From an uncultured Collinsella sp. (GTDB taxonomy: Bacteria > Actinomycetota > Coriobacteriia > Coriobacteriales > Coriobacteriaceae), in contig CAAENA010000070.1 in assembly GCA_900757205.1 (NCBI GenBank), forward strand, positions 1 to 13,050: a stretch of DNA of 13,050 nt, written 5' to 3'. The notes under the pieces were generated by a model. The model saw nothing but the letters and a program-made list of their open reading frames with translations. It was not told the DNA's origin and made no database searches. Positions 6,145-12,912 of this stretch are shown here, one piece after another. Made by a program: the position numbers and the translations under genes. Position 1 is the stretch's first letter, and every line of letters starts with the position of its first letter.

Positions 6145-7152
6145 ATGGACCTGATGCAGACCCTGCGCGAGCAGGCTGCCGCCAAGCCTATGCGCGTTGC
6201 TTTTCCCGAGGGCGAAAACGAGACCATGATGCAGGCGGTCGCAAAGATCGCCGCCGAGCATCTTGCCGAATGTGTGCTGGTCGGCGACGGCGGTAAGCTC
6301 AAGGAGCTTGCCGATGAGCGCGGCATCTCCCTTGACGGCATCGAGATTGTCGATGTGACCGACGAGGAGGCGAACGCTGCCTGCTGCGAGCGCTACCTTT
6401 CGCATCCGGATTGCAAGTTTAAGCCCAAGGGCGCCGCGCGCCGTATGGCGCGTCCGCTTGAGCGCGCCCTGATTTTGCAGGTGCTCGGCGATGTCGACGT
6501 AATGTTCGCCGGCATTGATAACGCCACGGGCGATATTATCCTGGCGGGTCAGACCATCGTCGGCCTTGCCGACGGGGTGGACACCGTGAGCTCGTGCGGT
6601 ATCGCCGACATTCCCAACTGGAACGGCGGCGAAGGTGGCCTTTTGGCTTTTGGCGATTCCGCCGTTTGCGTCGACCCTACGAGCGAGGAACTTGCCTCGA
6701 TCGCGATTTCGTCGAGCGAAACGGTGCGCTCGCTGACCGGATGGGATATCCGTTGCGCGCTGCTTTCGCATTCGACTGACGGCTCGATGGATAACGAACT
6801 CGTCGACAAAGTACGCCGCGCTCGCGAGATTGCCAACGATCGCCGTCCCGACCTTGCCATCGACGGCGAGTTCCAGTTTGACTCGGCGATTAACCCCAAG
6901 GTTGCGGCCAAGAAGGTACGTCGTGAGTCCGCTGTTGCGGGACAGGCCAACGTGGTCATCTGGCCTGATATCAACGTGGGCAATATCGGCGTCAAGATCA
7001 TCCAGAACCTGACCGGCGCCAATGCTTACGGCCCCATGCTTCAGGGCTTCAAGAAGATCGTGTGCGATTGCTCGCGCTCTGCGCCCGTCGACGAGATCGT
7101 CGGCAACGTGGTGATGAGCTGCGTGCGCGCCCAGGCGCTTAAGGAGGCTTAA
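6145..7152 (+). CDS. phosphate acyltransferase of the Pta/Ptb family
   Basis: 335 aa, full length for a phosphotransacetylase/phosphotransbutyrylase, which interconvert acyl-CoA plus phosphate with acyl phosphate plus CoA. The C-terminal core is textbook: DGEFQFDSA (240-248), VAGQANVVIWPDINVGNIG, GPMLQG (296-301), and S310-R311 with D316, matching the catalytic Ser309/Arg310/Asp316 of Methanosarcina Pta. Two places differ from typical Pta: the STADVLR-like stretch reads NATGDIILAG (126-135), losing the Arg, and the STKGSA loop reads STDGSM (210-215). Acyl chain length cannot be assigned. Because it sits directly between an ACP and an acid kinase, acyl-ACP may be its thioester substrate, as for the fold-related PlsX; that is inference. 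It starts 5 bp after the ACP stop and ends 3 bp before the kinase. Confidence 0.85.
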   Translation: MDLMQTLREQAAAKPMRVAFPEGENETMMQAVAKIAAEHLAECVLVGDGGKLKELADERGISLDGIEIVDVTDEEANAACCERYLSHPDCKFKPKGAARRMARPLERALILQVLGDVDVMFAGIDNATGDIILAGQTIVGLADGVDTVSSCGIADIPNWNGGEGGLLAFGDSAVCVDPTSEELASIAISSSETVRSLTGWDIRCALLSHSTDGSMDNELVDKVRRAREIANDRRPDLAIDGEFQFDSAINPKVAAKKVRRESAVAGQANVVIWPDINVGNIGVKIIQNLTGANAYGPMLQGFKKIVCDCSRSAPVDEIVGNVVMSCVRAQALKEA

Positions 7153-7155
7153 GAT

Positions 7156-8268
7156 ATGTCCGATAAAAAGACTCCCTGGCGCATCCTGGTAATCAACCCG
7201 GGTTCCACTTCCACGAAGGTGGGCGTTTTTGAGGGTGATGAGTGCAAGCTCAGCAAGAACGTTGCGCACGATGCGAAGGACCTCGCCCAGTTCGATGGGG
7301 TTTCGGCTCAGATGCCGTATCGCTGCGATCTGATTCTTGGAGCACTGGGGGAGGCGGGCCTGAAGCTCGAGGACTTTGATGCATTTGTCGGTCGCGGCGG
7401 CGGCTTGCTTTCGTTGCCCGGCGGCACGTATGCCATCAATGAGGTCATGCTCGAGCATGCCCGCATCGGTGCGAACGGCATTCAGCACCCGGCGCAGCTT
7501 GGCCCCCAGATTGCCCATGAGTTCGCTTCAAAGACGGGCAAGCCCTCTTTTGTGGTGAATCCTCCCGATACCGATGAGCTGTGCGACCTCGCACGTATGA
7601 CGGGCATTAAGGGCGTGTATCGAAACGTGCACCTGCACGCCCTTAATCTTAAAGAGACCGCCATTCGTCACGCGGCAAAGCTCGGTCGCGCATATGACGA
7701 GTGTAACTTTATTGTTTGTCATATCGGCGGTGGCATTTCGATTTCCGCTCACCTTAAGGGCAAGATGGTCGACGGCAACGACATCGTCGGCGGCGAGGGC
7801 CCCATGGCGCCGACGCGCTGTGGCTCGGTCCCCGCAATCGAGGTCGCGAAGTATACGGCGGAACATGGTCTCGACGTTGCCCGCGCCCATTGCATGAAGA
7901 CCGGTGGCTTCGTTGACCTTTTGGGTACGTCCGATGCCATCGAGGTGTGTGAACGTGCCGCTGCGGGCGATAAGGCTGCAGCACGCGCTTGGGATGCAAT
8001 GGTTTACCAAATCTGCAAGTGGATTGGCGAGATGGCCTGCGTGCTGAAGGGCGACGTCGACGGCATCTTGCTCGGAGGCGGCATGGTCCACAGCAAGGAG
8101 CTCGTTGCCTCGATTGAGGAATGCTGCTCTTGGATCGCTCCCGTATCGGCTTATCCCGGCGAGTTTGAGCTCGAGGCGATGGCGTCTGGCGCCTGCCGCG
8201 TGCTCGATGGTGTCGAGGAAGCGCTCGTGTACAGCGGAGAACCCGTGTTCACCGGATTCAACGACTAA
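7156..8268 (+). CDS. butyrate kinase-family short-chain acid kinase
   Basis: 370 aa, ASKHA fold, near the usual butyrate kinase length of about 355-360. Nucleotide and phosphate motifs are intact: N14-PGSTSTK (14-21), GRGGGL and PGGTYAINE (79-96), HLHALN with His161, HIGGGISISAH (189-199), GEGPMAPTRCG (213-223), LLGTSDA and the C-terminal LLGGGM (305-310) with APVSAYPGE. It catalyses acyl phosphate + ADP to acid + ATP, reversibly. Butyrate, isobutyrate, isovalerate, propionate or another small acid are possible. The ribosome site AAGGAGG (7141-7147) lies inside the end of the phosphotransacylase gene, and the intergenic gap is 3 bp, so the two are translated together. With the phosphotransacylase it gives either substrate-level phosphorylation or ATP-driven acid activation. 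Confidence 0.92.
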   Translation: MSDKKTPWRILVINPGSTSTKVGVFEGDECKLSKNVAHDAKDLAQFDGVSAQMPYRCDLILGALGEAGLKLEDFDAFVGRGGGLLSLPGGTYAINEVMLEHARIGANGIQHPAQLGPQIAHEFASKTGKPSFVVNPPDTDELCDLARMTGIKGVYRNVHLHALNLKETAIRHAAKLGRAYDECNFIVCHIGGGISISAHLKGKMVDGNDIVGGEGPMAPTRCGSVPAIEVAKYTAEHGLDVARAHCMKTGGFVDLLGTSDAIEVCERAAAGDKAAARAWDAMVYQICKWIGEMACVLKGDVDGILLGGGMVHSKELVASIEECCSWIAPVSAYPGEFELEAMASGACRVLDGVEEALVYSGEPVFTGFND

Positions 8269-8281
8269 TAGTGCTGTGTTT

Positions 8282-8325
8282 GGGGCGGCCGCTGGTGATG
8301 TCTGGCCGCTCCGACCCTTTTCTTT
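8282..8325 (+). terminator. terminator-like hairpin between kinase and MFS genes
   Basis: A 9-bp stem with one G-U pair, GGGGCGGCC (8282-8290) with GGCCGCTCC (8304-8312), precedes a TTTTCTTT run (8318-8325). The MFS start codon is 30 nt after the stem, leaving space only for the ribosome site AAGGA (8332-8336). As with the hairpin before the ACP gene, partial read-through is the likely role. Confidence 0.75.
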
Positions 8326-8342
8326 AAGTGTAAGGATGGATC

Positions 8343-9542
8343 ATGGATAAAACCAAGATCAAGTACCTGGTGGGCATTTACGCAGCCGCCATGTGCATCA
8401 TGGGCATGCTCGTGCCCGTTCCCATCGTGGCCTCTGTTGCGGCCGCGTTTCCCAACGAGAACATCGCTGCCGTTCAGATGATTATCGGCATCATCCCGTT
8501 GATGATGGCGTTGTCCGCCATGCTCGTCTCTTCACAGCTTGCCTCTCGCGTGTCCAAGAAGAAGACGACGCTCGTCGGTCACATTATCGTGATGCTGGCA
8601 GGCGCCTCGGTGCTGGTGTTCCACGACTCGCTCGGCCAAGTCTTAGCGGCTTCTGCTGTCATGGGCCTTGGTCTCGGTGCCGTGCAGAATTCAACGGACG
8701 CTCTTATCGCGGATTACTTTGGCGGAAAGCAGCGCTCGTTTGTCATGGGCATCTACTCCACTTTTGTTGCACTGGGCGGCATTATCTGGACGATGGTTTC
8801 CGGCATCTTGGGTTCTGCCGAGTGGTTCCACAGCTATGCGGCGTACTTCATCATGATCATTTTCATCGTAATCGAGGCTGTTTGCCTTCCTGAGGGTCAT
8901 CTTGAGCCCAAGCGCGAGGTCAACGTGTTTGCCAATATGCCTAAAGAGGTCGCGATTATCACGCTCATGAGCTTTGTGTTCGTACTTACGTTCCAGCTCT
9001 TTAGCTCCAATGTCTCGCTGCTTGTCGTGGGCCGTGGCTTTGGCGGTACCGTGGAGGCCGGTCTTGCCTCTACCGTTATGACCGTTGCCGGTATTGCGGC
9101 TGGTCTTTTGGTCGGTCCGCTGTTTGCCAAGTTTAAGAACCTGGCTATGCCGATCGCGTGGGGCGTGACGCTCGTCGGCCTGGGCCTGACGCTGGTTGCG
9201 CCCGCCTTTATGGTGCTGTGCGTTGCGGGTTTTGTCGTTGCGCTGGGCAAGGAGACCTACGTGCCGCTGGAGGGCAATTTTGCCGCCGGCAACTCTGCCC
9301 CCGAGGGACGTGCGTTTAACCTCGCCATTGGCATGGCAGGTATCAACTTTGGCATGGCATTGTCTCCCATTGTGTTTGAGGCCGTGACGTCGCCGTTTGG
9401 TGCAACGATTGACCAGAAGTTCATCGCCGGCATGATCGTCTGTGCGGCTTGTGTCGTCTTTGGCGCCATTAAGTATCGCAAGCTCACCCCGGCCCAGCTT
9501 GCCGAGGCCGAGAAGATGGCGGCCGGCGGCGAGGCGGAGTAG
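8343..9542 (+). CDS. major facilitator superfamily (MFS) transporter
   Basis: 399 aa integral inner-membrane protein with about twelve hydrophobic segments (roughly 8-30, 42-66, 76-93, 97-120, 133-157, 164-182, 203-225, 240-262, 268-286, 288-308, 325-349, 358-377). A basic loop, ASRVSKKKT (67-75), between helices 2 and 3 corresponds to MFS motif A, and the central loop (183-202) carries basic and acidic residues as usual. The tail (380-399) is charged and Ala-rich. AAGGA (8332-8336) lies 6 bases before the ATG. Position after the acid kinase suggests uptake of the pathway substrate or export of its product, but nothing in the sequence names the substrate. Confidence 0.88.
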   Translation: MDKTKIKYLVGIYAAAMCIMGMLVPVPIVASVAAAFPNENIAAVQMIIGIIPLMMALSAMLVSSQLASRVSKKKTTLVGHIIVMLAGASVLVFHDSLGQVLAASAVMGLGLGAVQNSTDALIADYFGGKQRSFVMGIYSTFVALGGIIWTMVSGILGSAEWFHSYAAYFIMIIFIVIEAVCLPEGHLEPKREVNVFANMPKEVAIITLMSFVFVLTFQLFSSNVSLLVVGRGFGGTVEAGLASTVMTVAGIAAGLLVGPLFAKFKNLAMPIAWGVTLVGLGLTLVAPAFMVLCVAGFVVALGKETYVPLEGNFAAGNSAPEGRAFNLAIGMAGINFGMALSPIVFEAVTSPFGATIDQKFIAGMIVCAACVVFGAIKYRKLTPAQLAEAEKMAAGGEAE

Positions 9543-9582
9543 CCGCTCGAGTAGTTGCTTTGCCGCACATCATGTTTTATCG

Positions 9583-9615
9583 GGGCCGCCGACATATGCC
9601 GGCGGCCCTCTTTCT
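9583..9615 (+). terminator. terminator-like hairpin after the MFS gene
   Basis: A perfect 9-bp stem, GGGCCGCCG (9583-9591) with CGGCGGCCC (9600-9608), has an 8-nt loop and is followed by TCTTTCT. The next start codon is 34 nt after the stem, the same arrangement as the two hairpins upstream. Confidence 0.78.
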
Positions 9616-9642
9616 ATCAATGACTTTGAAAGGCTTACGGCT

Positions 9643-10110
9643 ATGAAGTTACCTGTCAGGCGCGTTATCGGTATTCTCAACGGCTTCTTTAACCCGCTAT
9701 TGCTCTGCGCGTTTCTCCCCATCATTGAAGGGGCGCCTGGCTTGGATCTGACGGGCCCCACGGGCTTTTGGGGACAACTCATCGTGGCCACGGTGATCGC
9801 CGAGGTTCTGAGCGCACTCCCGCTGTTTGGCAAAACGGTTGGTATGTGCCTGGACTTTTTTGGTTTTGAGCAGGGGAGTGCATCACACAAGATCGCCGGT
9901 ACGGTCATCGGTGCCACGCTCCTTTTTATGGTGATCGGTTTTGGCGAGATTGCCTTCCAAGGAGGATTCGGAACGATTGAAGGCCGTACGTTCTTCGCGC
10001 GTTGGGCCGGCCTCGTCACAAAGGGATGGGCCTTTGTGGTTATCGCCGGCGTGCTGCTCGATCCCTTTACAGCGGCTCTCGGCCGCATGATGGTTCGCGA
10101 AGAGAGGTAA
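9643..10110 (+). CDS. hypothetical four-helix membrane protein
   Basis: 155 aa; I do not recognise the family. Four hydrophobic segments are visible at about residues 8-28, 44-62, 83-104 and 122-146. Helix 1 holds a Gly-Phe-Phe-Asn-Pro break (14-18), and a Cys-Leu-Asp-Phe-Phe-Gly-Phe-Glu loop (69-76) follows helix 2. The C-terminus RMMVREER is basic and probably cytoplasmic. The ATG at 9643 is chosen over upstream in-frame starts because GAAAGG (9628-9633) lies 9 bases before it and the upstream codons would overlap the MFS gene and the hairpin at 9583-9615. It may be read through from the operon or expressed separately. It could be a transporter accessory or an unrelated small membrane protein; function unknown. 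Confidence 0.7.
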   Translation: MKLPVRRVIGILNGFFNPLLLCAFLPIIEGAPGLDLTGPTGFWGQLIVATVIAEVLSALPLFGKTVGMCLDFFGFEQGSASHKIAGTVIGATLLFMVIGFGEIAFQGGFGTIEGRTFFARWAGLVTKGWAFVVIAGVLLDPFTAALGRMMVREER

Positions 10111-10124
10111 TAGATCCTCGCCTA

Positions 10125-10204
10125 TCGAATGCCGGCGGACGGGGCGCCGGGGCTGTAGTCTTCCGAGCGTTTACAGTCCTGTCGCTCCGTCCGCCGGCAT
10201 TCGA
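10125..10204. repeat. 80-bp intergenic palindrome
   Basis: Arms of 18 bp are perfect: positions 10125-10142 (key core GCCGGCGGACGG) against 10187-10204. Complementarity continues inward with one mismatch for four more bases, then loosely towards a central loop near 10160-10170. It begins 15 bp after the stop of the four-helix protein. No T-run follows on either strand, so a simple terminator is not well supported. It may be an intergenic palindromic repeat, or an end-of-gene mRNA stabiliser. Confidence 0.7.
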
Positions 10205-10405
10205 CCGCAACATGTTGGTCAAGCATAATCTTTTGGATTCTTTTGGCGTGAGCGGCTTGGTTTTGGTAGGATTTGTCAGCGGCGCGGTTGAGGGGGTTTC
10301 AAAACTGCCGTGCAGGTAGTCGAGCTGATAACGTTTTAGCACTCTGCCAAGAGCCCTTCATTTTTAATGCGTTTGCAAAATGACTAATTGCTTTGACCTG
10401 CTGAA
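10205..10405. other. non-coding spacer before the nrdD promoter
   Basis: About 200 bp with no credible gene, hairpin or repeat that I can support. It becomes A/T-richer towards the nrdD promoter. It contains TTAGCACTC (10336-10344), one arm of a CIRCE heat-shock element, but without the matching second arm. Confidence 0.4.
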
Positions 10406-10453
10406 ACACTATATGTTGTGTTTGACCTAAAAAAAGAATACAGGATATAGATG
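10406..10453. promoter_or_regulatory. tandem NrdR boxes upstream of nrdD
   Basis: Box 1, ACACTATATGTTGTGT (10406-10421), is a near-perfect match to the NrdR consensus. A degenerate second box at 10438-10453 (ATACAGGATATAGATG, about 9 of 16 matching) lies 32 bp from the first, start to start, the spacing known for NrdR box pairs. NrdR is the ATP/dATP-sensing repressor of ribonucleotide reductase genes. The boxes flank the -35 and cover the -10 region, as expected for repression. The second box is much less certain than the first. Confidence 0.82.
10422..10451 (+). promoter_or_regulatory. nrdD promoter
   Basis: TTGACC (10422-10427) as -35 and TATAGA (10446-10451) as -10, 18 bp apart; GATATA at 16 bp is an alternative. 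Transcription would start near 10458, giving a leader of about 220 nt. The element lies directly against the strong NrdR box. Confidence 0.6.
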
Positions 10454-10457
10454 CCTC

Positions 10458-10678
10458 TTTGTCGTATGATAGATGGCGGACAGAGAACGAAGACCTTAAC
10501 TGCCTCTTTTGAACGTGTCCTTGAGCCGCTTGATCGGCTTCTGGGAATGTCCGCATGGAGGCTTATGGTTTATCGAGAACACAGATTGCGCGACGGCGCC
10601 GCAAGACAGGGACAGGCCCTGCCGGGCATCGTTTGGCTCTGAAGCGCAATGAGGCTACGATGCGAAAGAGGCAAGAGG
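10458..10678 (+). other. long 5' leader of nrdD
   Basis: About 220 nt with short hairpins AGCCG/CGGCT (10524-10528 with 10535-10539) and CAGGG/CCCTG (10607-10611 with 10617-10621). I recognise no riboswitch class. A 63-codon open frame crosses it from 10451, but its ATG overlaps the -10 element and would not be transcribed from the predicted start. Confidence 0.35.
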
Positions 10679-12901
10679 ATGAAGATCATCAAGCGCAGCG
10701 GCACCGAGGTTGTCTTTGACATCGATAAGATCGTCAATGCGATTCGCGCCGCAAACTTGGAGGTCGAGGAGAGCTCTCGTCTAACCGACCGCCAGGTGGT
10801 TTATGCGGCGCAAAACGTCGCCGAGGCATGCGAGAACGCGGGCCACACCGTTTCGGTCGAGGAGATCCAGGATTTGGTCGAGGACGAGATCATGCGTCTC
10901 GACTGCTACGAGGTCGCCCGCCACTACATCATCTATCGCTATGTTCAGAGCCTGAAGCGCCAGAAGAACACGACCGATGACAAGATCCTGTCGTTGATCG
11001 AGTGCAATAACGAAGAGGTCAAGCAGGAGAACTCTAACAAGAACCCGACCGTCAACTCCGTTCAGCGCGACTACATGGCCGGCGAGATTTCCAAGGACCT
11101 GACTCAGCGCGTGCTGCTGCCCCAGGAGATCGTGGATGCCCACAACGAGGGCCTGATCCACTTCCACGATTCCGACTACTTTGCCCAGCACATGCATAAC
11201 TGCGACCTGGTGAACCTGGAGGATATGCTCCAGAACGGCACCGTTATCTCGGGCACGCTGATCGAGAAGCCGCATAGCTTCTCGACTGCCTGCAACATCG
11301 CGACGCAGATTATCGCCCAGGTTGCTTCTTCCCAGTACGGCGGCCAGTCTATTTCGCTGACCCATCTCGCCCCCTTTGTTGAGGTGAGCCGTCAAAAGAT
11401 TCGCGGCGAGGTTGCCCGCGAGCTCGAGGAGCTCGGTGTTTCGGCATCTGCCGAAAAGGTCCGTGAGGTCGTTGAGGACCGTCTGCGTGACGAGATCCGT
11501 CGCGGCGTCCAGACGATTCAGTATCAGGTCGTGACCCTTATGACCACCAATGGCCAGGCGCCGTTCGTGACGGTCTTTATGTATCTCAATGAGGCCCGTA
11601 CGCCCCAGGAGAAGCACGACCTTGCCATGATCGTGGAGGAGACGCTTCGTCAACGCTATGAGGGCGTTAAGAACGAAGCCGGTGTGTGGATTACCCCGGC
11701 ATTCCCCAAGCTTATCTATGTACTCGAGGACGATAACGTTCACGAGAATTCCCCGTACTTCTACCTGACCCAGCTGGCTGCCAAGTGTACCGCCAAGCGC
11801 ATGGTGCCCGATTACATCTCCGAGAAGAAGATGCGCGAGCTCAAGCTGTCGAAGGGCGAGACCGCCGGCAACGGCGATTGCTACACCTGCATGGGTTGTC
11901 GCAGTTTCCTGACGCCCGACCGCTCGGGCAACGGCTTTAACAATGTCGCCAACGCGCTGAACTATGACCCGACCAAACCCAAGTACTATGGCCGCTTTAA
12001 CCAGGGTGTTGTGACCATCAACCTGCCCGATGTCGCGCTGAGCTCGCATCAGGACATGGACAAGTTCTGGAAGATCTTCGACGAGCGCCTTGAGCTGTGC
12101 CACCGTGCTCTGCTGTGCCGTCATGAGCGCCTGATGGGCACGCTTTCGGATGCCGCGCCGATTCTTTGGCAGTACGGTGCCCTAGCGCGTCTGAAGAAGG
12201 GCGAGACGATCGATAAGTTGCTCGTGGGCGGATACTCTACCATCAGCCTTGGCTATGCCGGCCTGTATGAGTGCGTCAAGTACATGACGGGCCACAGCCA
12301 CACCGAGAAGGAAGGCACGCCGTTTGCCATGGCCGTCATGCAGCGCATGAACGACAAGTGCGCGGAGTGGAAGGCCGAAAGCGATATCGATTTCTCGCTG
12401 TACGGTACGCCGTTGGAGTCGACGACCTACAAGTTCGCCAAGTGCCTGCAGCGCCGTTTTGGTATTATCCCGGGCGTGACAGACAAGGGCTACATTACCA
12501 ACAGCTATCACGTCCACGTGTCCGAGGAGATCGATGCCTTCGATAAGCTTAAGTTTGAGGGCATGTTCCAGCAGCTTTCGCCGGGCGGTGCTATCTCTTA
12601 CGTTGAGGTTCCCAACATGCAGGACAACCTCAAGGCTGTCATTCGCGTGATGCAGTACATCTACGACAACATCATGTACGCCGAGCTCAACACCAAGAGC
12701 GACTACTGCCAGGTGTGCGGCTACGATGGCGAGATCAAGATTGTTGAGGACGATGGCAAGCTGGTGTGGGAGTGCCCCAACTGCGGCAACCGCGACCAGG
12801 AGAAAATGAACGTCGCTCGTCGTACGTGCGGCTACATCGGTACCCAGTTCTGGAACCAGGGCCGAACCGAGGAGATCCGCGACCGCGTGCTGCATCTCTA
12901 A
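10679..12901 (+). CDS. nrdD: anaerobic (class III) ribonucleoside-triphosphate reductase
   Basis: 740 aa, full length. It reduces NTPs to dNTPs without oxygen using a glycyl radical. Domains in order: an ATP-cone allosteric domain (about 1-92), the catalytic barrel (about 120-640), and a C-terminal zinc and glycyl-radical region. Key residues: Cys175 in HNCDLVN, Cys407 in MGCRSF as the likely thiyl radical site, a zinc site with two CxxC pairs (CQVC and CPNC), and Gly718 in RRTCGYIG, 23 residues from the end. The ATG at 10679 follows AAAGAGG (10665-10671) by 7 bases and starts with the ATP-cone sequence MKIIKRSG; the upstream ATG at 10649 would add ten residues of no family resemblance. It is regulated by NrdR through boxes at 10406-10453. 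Its activase gene nrdG is not within the window. Confidence 0.97.
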   Translation: MKIIKRSGTEVVFDIDKIVNAIRAANLEVEESSRLTDRQVVYAAQNVAEACENAGHTVSVEEIQDLVEDEIMRLDCYEVARHYIIYRYVQSLKRQKNTTDDKILSLIECNNEEVKQENSNKNPTVNSVQRDYMAGEISKDLTQRVLLPQEIVDAHNEGLIHFHDSDYFAQHMHNCDLVNLEDMLQNGTVISGTLIEKPHSFSTACNIATQIIAQVASSQYGGQSISLTHLAPFVEVSRQKIRGEVARELEELGVSASAEKVREVVEDRLRDEIRRGVQTIQYQVVTLMTTNGQAPFVTVFMYLNEARTPQEKHDLAMIVEETLRQRYEGVKNEAGVWITPAFPKLIYVLEDDNVHENSPYFYLTQLAAKCTAKRMVPDYISEKKMRELKLSKGETAGNGDCYTCMGCRSFLTPDRSGNGFNNVANALNYDPTKPKYYGRFNQGVVTINLPDVALSSHQDMDKFWKIFDERLELCHRALLCRHERLMGTLSDAAPILWQYGALARLKKGETIDKLLVGGYSTISLGYAGLYECVKYMTGHSHTEKEGTPFAMAVMQRMNDKCAEWKAESDIDFSLYGTPLESTTYKFAKCLQRRFGIIPGVTDKGYITNSYHVHVSEEIDAFDKLKFEGMFQQLSPGGAISYVEVPNMQDNLKAVIRVMQYIYDNIMYAELNTKSDYCQVCGYDGEIKIVEDDGKLVWECPNCGNRDQEKMNVARRTCGYIGTQFWNQGRTEEIRDRVLHL

Positions 12902-12912
12902 TAACCATCCCA

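Noticed and set aside
5959..7518. 519-codon open frame on the - strand
   Set aside because: It is antisense to the ACP, phosphotransacylase and kinase genes, which all carry clear family motifs. Long antisense frames are expected in G+C-rich DNA, and its translation has no recognisable domain.
4075..8268. Standard butyrate-production operon
   Set aside because: Only the phosphotransacylase and kinase fit. There is no crotonase, hydroxyacyl-CoA dehydrogenase or butyryl-CoA dehydrogenase, and the thiolase is of the SCP-x branch with a DUF35 partner.
10336..10344. TTAGCACTC, one arm of a CIRCE (HrcA) element
   Set aside because: The second arm GAGTGCTAA is absent after nine bases, so it is most likely a chance half-site.
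10451..10642. 63-codon open frame in the nrdD leader
   Set aside because: Its ATG overlaps the predicted -10 element, so it would not be on the transcript; the translation shows no recognisable features.
10781..12124. 447-codon open frame on the - strand
   Set aside because: It lies antisense within nrdD, whose identity is certain; it is low in motif content and rich in Val/Leu/Asp as expected from reverse reading.
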